Positions 1 through 11,026 of a stretch of 64,000 nt of DNA are shown in pieces (position 1 is the stretch's first letter; every line of letters starts with the position of its first letter). The stretch is taken from assembly GCA_020747065.1 (NCBI GenBank), contig JAGMVK010000024.1:558001-622000 (forward strand), given 5' to 3'. Both the position numbers and the translations under genes were made by a program. The notes under the pieces were generated by a model. That model saw nothing but the letters and a program-made list of their open reading frames with translations. It did not search any database and was not told the DNA's origin. The stretch is from Cadophora sp. MPI-SDFR-AT-0126. Lineage: Eukaryota > Ascomycota > Leotiomycetes > Helotiales > Ploettnerulaceae.

Positions 1-1
1 C

Positions 2-178
2 ACGGATATTACCAATTTTACTGTCTTCCCGACGTTGCCTCGAGCTCTGGATCTTCCGTTGACAGGTATCGAGCATGAAAGAACAGCGTTTCGATGGTCT
101 GGCGATGATAAGGGAGTCGAAATCAGTTCACTACTATTCGCCGCCAGTAATACCCAGCCAGATAATAAGAGCAAGTAG
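2..178 (+). CDS. C-terminal end of a gene entering from the left (partial, unknown)
   Basis: An open frame runs from the window edge to a TAG at 176-178, about 58 residues, with normal codon composition. The sequence looks like an ordinary soluble protein tail, with hydrophobic and charged residues mixed and ending in a polar Asp/Asn/Lys/Ser stretch. I do not recognise a family. A short open stretch at a contig edge can occur by chance, so this is weak. Confidence 0.25.
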   Translation, partial: TDITNFTVFPTLPRALDLPLTGIEHERTAFRWSGDDKGVEISSLLFAASNTQPDNKSK

Positions 179-482
179 CCTTTGGACGTGAATTAGGCAG
201 CTTATTCCCATTTGAGAGTTCTCCTACGTCGATAGCATACGTCTAACTTCGGAGTCACTGAGAAATGGTACGAAGCTCGTTTATTTTTCTTAATCCATCC
301 ACCTACTCGTCCCCCTGCTCATCCGTATACTTACCTTGAAGTGTGCGTGCGCTTTATATGGCAATATGTGCTGTCAATGTTCTGCGAGAAAGCTTCTTAG
401 CTGTTACTTCTGCTTTATAAAATTGGATTGCACCGAAGTGATATTCCGTTTGAAGAACTACGATATGTAAACTAGTAGCTAG

Positions 483-3241
483 ATGACGACAGAGAATGGA
501 GGCGAGAACGTACACATCACGGTGCAGGTAGGCTGGGTCGATCTACAAAATCAGGTGCGGGCAGAAGTTAGGGAGTATGCGCAGGCGAGGCCAGCAGGCT
601 CCACGGGAAGCCTATTTGGAATTTAAAGGCAAATTCCGGCACAATCTATAACCCTGGGCCCAGAAGAAGTTGGGGAGGAAACGAATTATATTCGTGATCC
701 GTGTGCGAGTCTGATAAGGGAGGGAAATAAGGAGAAGAAGCATACTGGTTCGGCAGATTTCACAAGAGATGAAGCTAGTGAGGGAACATTGGCTGCTGTG
801 AAGGATACGCTGGCTCACCAAGCAAGTTCCACGAGAGGAAGAGTCGGGGAGAAGATACATAGTAGTCGCACAGAATATGAACATTACCACCGAAGGAAAT
901 TGGATTCAGCGGGTCATCATGACGTCTTGGACTTGGCGAATGATGACTTGAGAGATTCCACGTCTGAAAACACAACTGACAATTTCCTTACATCAAGAGT
1001 CGGAATGGAAGCGCAAGATGATGATGATGATGATGCATCTAAGAGCCTCCATCCGATTGCGAGTTTATGCAGAGGTCAAGACGACGTGAAGTCAATCGGA
1101 GGAATGCTGCTCGAACTGCAGAGACACACGGAAACACAACGAATACTCCCTCCCGATACAAGACAACTCCTCACCTTACAACTCTTTCAAATAAGGAGAA
1201 TGATACCTCTCCTGTTCGATCGATAGAACTTGGTCATTCAACATCTGTGGAGCTCTTGGAATATGCAGATGACTACGACGAACGGCTAAGAGGCTTTGAT
1301 AATAATACGGAGTTCGATGATGACAGAAAATCATCCCTGCTTGCGTTCACAGATGGAGGTCACCTTGAGTTTGAGCCAGAACCAGAGACTGCACAGCTAC
1401 TTGATGAGGGTCTTTGGACCAACGAGTGACGTTCACTCACGAGCAATTCTCGGATCGTAGGGAGATACAGAAAATGTTGCGACGCTCTACTCCAAGATTA
1501 CATCAAACTTCGCAGACTGCTATTCAAGACCAGAATCCGTCTGGAGATGCTTGGACGCCGGAACATTGTCTTTCTCCTGCAAGTATTCCTTCTACAGCGA
1601 CCCCTAGTTATACTCTTCCCCCAAGCCGCATATCTCGTTCCCCCTCACCAGTGGAGGGCAACTCACGCGGATCTTCCTTGTCGCCGGACCACCAGCCTGA
1701 TTCGGCTCTATCAGCAAAGCCGCTTGAACCTTATTACATTTGGGAAAAAGGCCAGGTTCGTGATAAGGATGTCAAAACTCTTGATGATGGAGAGTGGCTC
1801 AATGATGAGATTGTGAACTGTTCGATGGCTTGGGCATTAGCGAATCACAAAGATGGCCTGCTCCCCGTGGACAATTCGTTCTATTACAAATCCGTTCTCA
1901 AAGCCGATCAGAACAGGACAATCCCGACTTTCTTACTTTCAAAGAGAAAACCTTCAATCTCCAGAAGGACTATTACGCATTCCCTGTACATCACGATGGA
2001 AACCGCTGGGTTTTGGTCGCCTTCTGTCGTATGAAATTGTTATTAGCCTCTGGTACGCATGACCAAAGACCAACGGTACTCTTGATGGATTCTCTCGATA
2101 CAACAGGCAATTCAATCTATGGCCCAATCGCGACCACACTCTGGAACTTCATTGGTGTAGCATACAGCCTCATACCCGGCAGAGCAAAAGCCCAGAGTAA
2201 TATCACATTAGATACCATTCTAGTCACGAATTTCAAGAAGCAAACAAACGGCTTCGACTGCGGCATCTTTCCAATCTCGTTTCTGGAAAAGTACTGTGCA
2301 GATCCAGAGAATTTCCTGCAGCAAGACCGCGACAACACCTTCATTGATCTGGAAGACGCTCAACAGAAGCGTGCCAGCCTCAGAGCCAATTTCGAAGCAA
2401 GTTAGATTCATTCGGCCAAAGCAAGGCGACTGAAGGCAGAGCTATGGCTGAGGAATCCACGAATCCGACCTCATCAAAGCTTAACGGTGGGAGCTCCCTC
2501 GAGAAATGTGAAGCCTCGCGATCCGTAAATGTCGTATCTTCATCTCCTTGGAAACGGAAAGGTACGATACACAGTATCGCACTTTAGGGCTTTCCGCTAA
2601 CTGATGCCCAGAAGAATCCCATGCTGAAGGCTCTGACGGGCTAAAGAGTATCGCTGTTGAACCAAAATATTCCACGCAGTCATTACTCGGCAAGCGCGAT
2701 CGTAGCCTTTCGGATACTGGACTTTCATCTCCATCACCACATCAGCGAAAGACCGACATGAATTCATTAGTGAAAATTTTTGGCGCAACACTTCAAAAAG
2801 TCAACTTACAACTTGTCGAGCTTCGTAAAGTAAAGAGGATGACCTCGTAGAAGCCCAAGAAAGAATTGATGGCGAATGCAAAAATCGATACGAAGCGTGC
2901 AGCCGAACAAGTGGAGAAGAGAATCACAGAGATCTCTGCTATGTACGCCAATACCTGCCCCATCTTCGATCGCAAGACCCGCACCATCGCGGATTCACAA
3001 AATTATGCCGATATTTCTCGAGAAGATCACGCGCTACTTAAAAGGCCTCAACGCGAACAGTGAACACCAAAGTGCAACATACACATGAAGTATTGAAAGC
3101 TCTCGAGTCTTCGCAAAAGGGCCTAAGAGATCGGCTGATTTGGTTGGATGGTGAGGACGGGAAAGCCTGGTATGAGAAGCGGGTAGCTGATACGCAAGAG
3201 ACATGTGACCCTGTCGTTGGACAACAGGAGATGTCTAGATA
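483..3241 (+). pseudogene. Ulp1/C48 SUMO-protease-like gene, broken by several frameshifts
   Basis: The catalytic half is readable. LNDEIVN near 1800 is the usual start of a Ulp1 domain. VHHDGNRW near 1990 supplies the catalytic His, LLMDSLD near 2085 the Asp, and TNGFDCGIF near 2260 the Cys. These residues fit the C48 cysteine peptidases that process or remove SUMO. A start at 483 is followed by an in-frame stop at 624. The coding frame then changes near 1200, near 1410-1430 and again near 1915, where a single missing base separates the N-terminal part of the domain from the His-containing part. Downstream, 2866-3241 encodes a charged, coiled-coil-like tail, also in shifted frames. Introns could explain one change but not all. 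I infer a decayed gene. Fungal Ulp1-like proteins of this long N-terminal type are often lineage-specific and found near repeats. Confidence 0.6.
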
Positions 3242-3784
3242 GCAGGCAGGCCAATTCCAGGCTATAGATGGTCTGACGAAAACCTGCATTAAGGAATGGA
3301 GTCATGAACTGATGCAATGATGGAGTTGGAGGGTGGGGGTTACAAAAGTCTGGACTAGAGGTGTATAGATAGCGAAGTCGAGTTTTGAAGTAATACAAAG
3401 GTATTCGATCGTGTCTAGCGATGTGGTGTATAAAAAGTCTGACGGCCATGTTAGTATATCAGCTGGGCAGGGCGAAGAGTGCGAAAAGAAAAATCGTATA
3501 TGTAAATAATGAGGGGTATGGGACAGGAAAGGCGTAGTGTTTTTAGTAGTACTTTTCATTTTATGATAATGTTTAGGTGTATTAGCATAGTAATACATAA
3601 GCTATTATTTCATGTGTTTATCTTCTTCTGCACATCTTTCTTTAATTAGCGATACACATTTTCGACACCGGGCGAGGCACATCTTCGGGTACGTGCACGT
3701 GCGCTGCCCTTCTTCAGCGTGCATGCTTTGCACATCTTCGACTTTCTTGCCTAAGGCCGAAATATCGCCAAGCCAGCTGTCGCG
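3241..3784. other. Intergenic, no gene recognised
   Basis: This is normal-GC DNA with only short overlapping frames on both strands. Nothing in it resembles a protein family, an RNA gene or a repeat. Confidence 0.4.
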
Positions 3785-3937
3785 ATGCCCGGAGACGGAA
3801 TCATCATTACCCATCAACATCAACATCAACATCAACACCACCATCACTACTGCCCCGACCACTCGTGCCCTTTCATCATCTCATGTATGTCTCATACGCC
3901 GCCTCAAATCCAACCGCCGTATCGCAACCTAATCTCA

Positions 3938-4472
3938 ATGCCGATTCCCATCCCCTTCGGCTTCGACCTCCGAATGCCTTCCTTCCAGCCTGCCCATCGA
4001 GTACAGCTTTCTCCAGTCTCCTCCCATCTCCTCGCGCAAAAACCTAGTCAACTTCCGCCATCCTACCTACCCTCCCGAGAACAGCCTCCTCTTCAGTCTA
4101 TACGTGTGGGATCATGCTGATGGGGGGATAGACCATGGGCTGGCGCACAACGCGTGCGCCATCATCGCTGATAACCATTTTGAAGGCTACCTGAGTCGGA
4201 CATGCAACGGCGAGCCTATCACAGCTCCATGGGACGACGTCTTGCCTGCCGACCATGATTACTACTTTCATGTCCCCTGGCCCGGAGGAGGAGGAGGAGG
4301 CGGTGACGACAACCCCAAGGTAAACAACTCTGAAGTATATCCTTGGCCTGTCGTTGTCAGTTTTCAAGACTGGAGATTTCCCACGATCATGCCTGATGTC
4401 TGGACGCGATATATCATAGCTGCTACCTCTTCGTCTGCCGCTCTAGTGATTTCTACATTGGCTTTTCACTGA
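3938..4472 (+). pseudogene. Fungal HNH-endonuclease-family N-terminal fragment, frameshifted and truncated
   Basis: The stretch from about 4045 to 4400 reads as the N-terminal module that precedes the HNH domain in a large family of Pezizomycotina proteins. It shows VNFRHPTYP, then a segment ending HNACAIIADNHFEGYL, then DYYFHVP, then VVVSFQDWRFP. A plausible ATG at 3938 is in another frame, and the two frames meet in a run of five A at about 4038-4042, suggesting a one-base indel. After 4400 the frame ends in a short hydrophobic stretch and a stop, and no HNH catalytic part is visible. I read it as a truncated gene. The family assignment is from memory of its conserved blocks, so it is moderate. 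Upstream, 3810-3845 is an ATCAAC microsatellite. Confidence 0.45.
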
Positions 4473-4730
4473 GGTCAGAGGCCGGGGGTAGAGTATTCGA
4501 GCGTGGCTGTGTTTATTTCTTTGATAGGCGATTGATACTCGTTGCTAGTGGTGTGTGTAGGTCTGTAGGTGTGTAGGTGAGTGGGTGAGTGTGTGGAATT
4601 GTGGCGTTGCATAGATGATAATCACTTACAAGTCTCGGCTTCGTCGGGGTATCATCAGCAGTACCCCCGGACTGATCTCCTTGATCACCGAAAATTGAGA
4701 AGGACATCGAAAAAGAAGGCGAAGACGAAG

Positions 4731-5481
4731 TCAAATTGAGTTTGCGTAATGGTTTGACACCTCGTCTATCATTGCCCCTTTTCCATTCTGGGGGTTAGGC
4801 GCAGTCAGATCCGATGCCTCGAGATGAATAAGCCAGAAAGGCGCAAACGCTGCGAGAGCATGAGCAGTACTCTGGTGCTGATGTGGGGAGTAAAGTTGCG
4901 AGGAAGGATCTTCATTCATCCAGTCCAAAAGGCAATGAAAGTGCTGAAAGGCGGTTGGGTCTGACGGAGGAGGAAAATCCGGTGCAGTAGGCTTCTTGGT
5001 CGGCGCTGGAGCGAAGAGCCCGTAAATGTCGCCCGATTGGTGTTGATGGGTCCTGTTCAGTAACAGGCTGCTCTGCTGCCTTCGAAGCGGGGATAGGGTC
5101 ATCAACGAAGAAGTGGACACCATGGGGGGTGTTCATAAAGAGTTTATTCCTCCATTTTTGCTCGTGCTCTCTTGAAAGTAGTCCAAGATCCTCCAGATGA
5201 CCAAGTACGTCGTCAGGTACGAAAGGTTTCAGAGGACATCGTAGTTCTCGAAGCATGGTGTGGCCGCGGGGCGTGATTGTCTGGCCAGAGAAGTGTTTAT
5301 CTGTGGGTTTGATATGCGTGAGCTTCACAGTTGTGAGTTTATACTTCTGTATAGCAGTACGCCATTTGCCTTTCTGTTTACTCAGTTCTCTTTCGGGATG
5401 TGAGCCTAAGCGTGGGCGAATGTTGCAACGCCTTGATCTGAGGCCAAGGCTGCTTCGGATGGGTTCGACATGGGTAAACAA
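4731..5481 (-). pseudogene. Coding remnant of unknown function, frameshifted
   Basis: Two overlapping frames on the minus strand, 5481-4912 and 5123-4731, together look like one protein broken by a frameshift near 5040-5060. The first frame contains a charged helical segment, LEDLGLLSREHEQKWRN. The second is rich in Pro, Ser and His, with a block around FQHFHCLLDWMNEDPSSQL. No family is recognised. The upstream frame has no convincing ATG near its start. Confidence 0.22.
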
Positions 5482-8170
5482 TAGGAAGCGTGGAGATGGC
5501 GAGTTGATTCGTTATGATATGAGGGATAATCTTGGATGGTATATTGTAGTGTCGGAATGCAGTACAGAAAGAGCTATTCCGTACTACATGATGTTCAGAG
5601 TCTGATGTTATCTATTTTTGACAAAGGCGAATGTTCTGCCTACTACTCTGCAGGCACCCGCGTACTAGCATGGGCCAGATGAATAGGTATCATGAATCAA
5701 TTTTCTCTTTCTTGAGTGCTGTATGAAGTTAGTAAGCTTGCTGCCCTTCATCAGGCGCTAATCACCCTCGGCTTACCCTCGGCTCAGTCGACTCGCCTAA
5801 GTAACCTGAGCACCCTGAGTAGTTCACCTGAGCCGGTCTGAGTATCCTAAGTAAGATTTACTATATTATTATGTATTTTAATTTCTTACTTTTTAACTAA
5901 TTATACTTAATCTAACTTTTATTCTCTTATATTAATTTTATTAAGTTATAATAATAATATTTAAAGAGTCTAAATAAGTTTATAAGAAATTTAAAGTAGA
6001 TACTTTTTAAAAATATACTTAGTGCTTTACCTGTAATATAAGTTAGTTTAATATAAATACCCTTAAGAAGAGTACTACTCTTTCCTCTATAAATTCCTTC
6101 TTACCCTATACTCATCTTAATTTAAATACCTTCTTTCTTTAATCTTATCTTTTGATTAACTTTCTAAATCTCTCTGTGTAATTTATTTTATCTAATTGTT
6201 ATAAGTTATTTTTTTAGTATCCTTAATACTTAAAAAGGAGTCGCTAGAGGAATTCTTCGTATAATCCTATAGTAAAAGCTCTATTATTAAGTTAGAAATT
6301 ATTAATAGAAAAAAAGTGAAAAAAGACTTTTAGCTAGGAATAAAGAAAAACTATACTTATACCCTAGTGCGATAGGACTAGTAAAGGCTATTTCTTAATT
6401 TTTAATAAAAATTTCTTCTAATACTTATCTTTTTACTAAATAGGTTTAAACTTAAAACTCTAGAGCTATTCTAAATAATATAGAGATATCGAAAGATTAA
6501 GCTAGATATATTATATATAGTATTATAAGTGCTTATAGCGATAATATTATAAGGTTAGGCTCTATTATTTGCTTATAGAAGGATCTTATAGTAAGCTAGT
6601 AGTAAGCTGAATATAAGCTAAAGATAGATCCTAAAGTAGTTACTACTATCTTAAATATAAGTTCTAAAAGTATTATTTCTACTTTATTAAGGTATTATAT
6701 ATAATTACTAATAGAGTATAGTTTATAAAAGGTCTTTTATAAAAGGAAATCAGCTTATACTATAAGAAGTAAGAGAGAAAGTATAGTACTATAATTCACT
6801 TTATTTACCTTAGAATATAACTCTAGTTAAATAACCAGTATACTAATAAATAACTAAGAACTAGATTAGAAGTATAAAGCTAGCTCTAAATATAAATATT
6901 TATATTAATAAGACTTAGCGAGTATATATAATTAACTTACTAGCTTAAGTTAGGTCGAGGTCTTTATTATTAAGTAAGTCCTAGTTCTTTAATCTCTTCT
7001 AAGATTAGCTAAACAACTAATAGTTTATTCTAGAATATCACTTTTATAGTGTTTCGAAATAAGGATAGAAGGGCAGAGTTTATTATATAAGTTATATAAA
7101 ATATAAAAAACATGATATTTAAGCTAAATAAAAGGTGACTTTCTAGTACTTAATATCTTAAAATTATTTCCTAAAGACTAATTATAAAATAAGCTAGAGC
7201 ACTTATTATATACAAGTTTATAACCGCGATTACTCTTTTATAATCTGATTCTTATATATCTTACTAAATTTATTACTAAAAGAGTCTTTAGAGATTATAA
7301 GATGATAGATACACTTCTTAGTCTTAAGCTAGTTAAGGATAAGATATTCTAGCTTTATTAGAATCTAGAGATCTTTAATCTATTCTTTTTTTTAAAAGAT
7401 AATAGAGAGATTAATATAATAGATATACTTAGTAAACACCTAAGAGAGTTAGACTTTTATTTAGAATATAAGCTCTTACTTATAATCTATGACTTTAGAG
7501 CTAAAGGTCTATTTCTTATTAGTATACTTTACTAGTACTAATTAGGCGAATTTTTCTTAAAACTAATGTGTTCTTAGATAAGCTCTATTTAATAGCTTAG
7601 AGGATAAAGTATAGCGGTTATACTAATAAGAACACTTACTATAATTACTATATACCTAATAATACTAGAATTAATAGCTAAGGCAGCTACTTTAGTAATA
7701 AGCTATACAGTACTATTAATAATAGGTTTTAGTTTATAACTTTGTATTATAATCCTAAACTTTAGTAGTCTCTTTTAGCAGAAAAATAGTATAAGCTTAA
7801 AAGTAGTCTAGAATTTACAGTTATTAAATAGAAGCTAAAAGCTCTATCTCTAGATACTAGGGATAACTCAGCTATTATAGATCGATAAAAGGACTTACAT
7901 GTAGAGAAAAGAAAGCTTATTGCTAAAGAGCTTTATAAGAGTTAAAAACTCTAGCGAAGTAGAATTTCTTTTACTAAAAGTGAAAATTACTTAATTAAGT
8001 ATTACTAAACTGTATTTTCCTATATTTGTATTTTAATACTAGAACGCGACTACTTAGTATTTAGTTTATTTACTATTACTTCTATTTATAGTAAAGAAAG
8101 CTAAGTAATCCTCTATAATATAATCACGCTTTATTAATAAGAAACTGAAGTAGTAGTTTATTTAGGCTTA

Positions 8171-8659
8171 TGTTACGAACACTCCCAAGAGGTCGCGGGG
8201 CCCTGGGAAGAGAGATCCTGCGAGCGGGCGCACTTCTAGGAACTAGGCGGCTCCTAGGAGCGCGGCTCCCTAAAGCCCAGGGGCTCCTAGGAAACACAGG
8301 TCGCTTAATTAAGGTTTATAATAGTATTTTAGAATATAGTAATTTAGTTACAGATTTTTACGGCCGGGATTATATAATAGATCCCTAGATCCCTAAATCC
8401 CCTACTTATAAAAGGGACCTAAGGATCTAAGGATTCAGAACTTTAGGGGATCTAAGGAATCCTAGTGCAGTAAGAATTCTATATAATTAAATAATATTCC
8501 TATTATAAATAGAAGCCTCGTGCTTAACTTAAATACAGTATCATTATATATACTTAGTAACTTGTAACAGTTATCAGCTTAATTAGTGACAGCGTCCCTA
8601 CCTACTAACCCACTAACCCTTCGCACTCTCGAGCAACACCAGCTCGACCGTACGTTACA
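8171..8659 (+). repeat. Solo LTR (489 bp) with 5-bp target duplication GCTTA
   Basis: It begins TGTTACGAACA and ends ACGTTACA, giving the TG...CA ends and the TGTTAC/GTTACA inverted termini of an LTR. The five bases before it (8166-8170) and after it (8660-8664) are both GCTTA, so it is a complete solo LTR left by LTR-LTR recombination. Its first 140 bp are GC-rich, unlike the surroundings. Its last ~150 bp (8510-8659) match, in inverse orientation, the LTRs at 32288-32654 and 46305-46671. Its start matches, also inverted, the solo LTR ending at 48000. Confidence 0.85.
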
Positions 8660-10299
8660 GCTTAGAACTAAAGAAGTGCCTTTACTTACTAATAGAGTTA
8701 AAGAAGAAGATTAATAAGTTTATATACTCCTTAAAACCTTTTTTAAAGCTTATATAATATAAAGTGCTAATATTATATTTTAAATAGTAAGCTAACTACT
8801 TAGAGATAGAGGTATATCTATAGCTATTATAGAAAGAGTTTTAGAGCTATTTATAGATTTATAGAAATATACTTTTTCTATAGTAAATAAGTTATAGGAA
8901 AAGATAAGTAGAAGAACTATTACTAAGTTCACTTAGATGACTATAAACCTCTACTAGCTTAGTATAATCTGCTCTTTTATAGTAGGACCTTAGCTTTACT
9001 TAGTATATATCTCTTCTGTCTTAATAATATAATGCTTTTAACTATTAAACGAATGTATTAGTTCTATAATAAGGCTAAATAGAGAGATTGCATTTCCGAC
9101 TACTTTAGAATCTTCGAAAAATATATTAGAAGTCTATATAAAGGTATATTACTTAAATGCCTAATTCTAAGGTTACACTACTCTAACGCTTTTATATTAG
9201 TGTAATAAGTGGAATTTCACCTTTAGAATAATTATAGTACTAAATTCATTAAAAGAGCAAAGAAATCTCAGCCCTTAGATAAAGTAGACGCTAGATACTC
9301 TAAATCTAAGAGGGTCACATATATTATTAAGTAGAAAGCAGATATAAAATATCGTAAAATACTCTAAACTAGTATATGAATTTATATACTAGACGATAGA
9401 ATAATAGTATTATAAGAGCTATAATGCCTCAAATCTAGTAGCTATTTGTTCTGCTTTTTTAAGTACGCTATTAACTACTTCTTTAATAGCTCCGTTAACT
9501 CCCCCTTTACTTAATTTAAGGGCTTTAACGCTAATCACTAATATATATAAGAGTGCGACTTATATACTAGTATTATAAATTCCTAATAACGCTAATAATA
9601 TTAATCTATTTTTTCTTGCTATACTAGATACTATTGCACTTATTAGAGATAATACAATTTACTTATTACTACGTTAAAGCTCTACTATTACTTCCTATGA
9701 ATTAAACTCTATAATAGAATCTTCTAAGATATATAATATAGTATTAGAATATAATATAATTAAAGTAGAGAATCTTATAGATCTTAACGAAGAGTCTTAA
9801 GCCTTAGAGGCTAGTAAGTCTCTTATATATATTACTATAGCTCCGAGAATATATTAATAATACTGATATTTCGAAGACTTAAATCTAATTAAAATATAAG
9901 AGCTTTTATTTCTCTAGCGGATAATAGTAACTAACTAAATCTTTCAATTATTAGAGATATTCTACTTAAGGAAAAGCTATTAGTATAATTAACTAATATT
10001 CTAGCTTATAAAGATATAGCTTCTAAGAAAGGAGAGTATAAACGCTTTAATAAAGATTTTATATTTATTAGGAATTTATTAGATCTAAGTAACTTAAGAC
10101 TACTTATTTAATCTTTATACTATTTACTTATTATAAACTAAATCTATAGAATATTCTTAATCGCGAAGAGCTACTTAACTTATATATTAGTAAAACCTAT
10201 AATAGTCCTAGTAGTAGCTCTATAGAAGGCATACCTACTTCTTATTAAGACTTAGAATATTAGTAGCTCAGCGAATAAGCTGCTTACGAAACTAGGCTA

Positions 10300-10509
10300 T
10301 CCGCTGTGAATCCCGAGGATAACTAGTTCGAAGTTAAGCGAGTTATAGATGATTAAGTTATCTCAGTTAGTCGAAGGCGTAAGAAGATAATTACCTAATA
10401 CTGGGTCAAGTGGAAAGGATATCCAGAAGATGATAATAGCTGAGTTAATAAGGCTGATATGCATGAGGATCTCATTAGGGCCTACAGGGCGGTACAGACC
10501 TCAGCTTGA
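10300..10509 (+). pseudogene. Chromodomain at the C-terminus of a retrotransposon integrase, with RIP stops
   Basis: Reading from 10315, the frame gives a chromodomain whose core is YWVKWKGYPEDDNS, followed by VNKADMHEDLIRAYRAV and a natural-looking stop at 10507-10509. Four in-frame stops interrupt it. At least two lie where this kind of domain has Trp or Gln: TGA after DNS for TGG, and TAA before YWVKW for CAA. These are exactly the C-to-T or G-to-A changes RIP makes. Chromodomains of this kind target chromovirus (Ty3/Gypsy) integrases to heterochromatin. Confidence 0.75.
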
Positions 10510-11026
10510 AGCTATCGCTACCAAGGCTTTGATGCACTTGTTCTGAAAGTTTTATTAAATTGCATCTCAAAAGATAATTGCAATGCGGTCGTCGATTACT
10601 GATGTTTCGTTCATGGATAAGGAGTGTATTCTGCGAAGGAGTTTTGTGCGTCGATAGCATCTTTGAAAGCATAAAGTTTTTGCACTATGCTAAAGAGCGT
10701 GGTCTTCCCCAGGGAAGTATTCTGTAGTATCTCGCACATTATAGTGTTTATGGTTCTTGCGGGAAAGAGATGGATCGGTCTCATTACAAAGTACTATGCA
10801 GGTAGTGCTGATGTGTTGACTTATAACTTAACGATTCAATTACTCTAGGAAATGAGTGACTGTTTATGCTCCTGCCTAACGACTTTTATGAGGTGGTAAG
10901 GTTTCTTGCCACCAGCTGATTATCCTCATACATCCCAATACTCTTGCAGGGCAGAGCTTCGCTCAGCTATTCAGGGGATCCAATATTCACCACCGCCCAC
11001 GCAGCACCCTAATGAAGCTTGGCTCT
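10510..11026. other. Left boundary of the metal island, no gene recognised
   Basis: Normal-GC sequence lies between the chromodomain relic and the end of the Nramp gene. Only short chance frames are visible. It probably holds the 3' untranslated region of the Nramp gene. Confidence 0.4.

Larger units (their letters stand above)
5850..10509 (+). mobile_element. AT-rich RIP-mutated retrotransposon remains
   Basis: Composition changes abruptly at about 5850 from normal GC to strongly AT-rich DNA dominated by TA and TAG/TAA, with no long reading frame. It returns to normal at about 10510. This is the usual result of RIP (CpA to TpA on both strands) on repeats in Pezizomycotina. At the right end a chromodomain can still be read on the plus strand, so at least that part derives from a chromovirus-type LTR retrotransposon. 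A younger solo LTR sits inside at 8171-8659. No outer LTRs of the older element could be identified. Confidence 0.7.

Noticed and set aside
3785..3860. His/Gln-rich stretch that might suggest a metal-binding protein
   Set aside because: It is one frame of an ATCAAC/ATCACC microsatellite. Other frames give Asn/Ile and Ser/Thr runs, so it is not evidence of a metal gene.
4104..4367. Poly-Gly encoding GGAGGAGGAGGAGG tract in the HNH-like fragment as a special domain
   Set aside because: A short trinucleotide repeat interrupting conserved sequence; probably slippage.
8170..8388. 72-codon frame with Arg/Leu/Gly-rich sequence
   Set aside because: It lies entirely within the GC-rich start of the solo LTR, which explains it.
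5850..10300. Attempt to locate further pol motifs (RT, RNase H) upstream of the chromodomain
   Set aside because: RIP damage is too heavy for me to place them reliably by eye, so they are not annotated.
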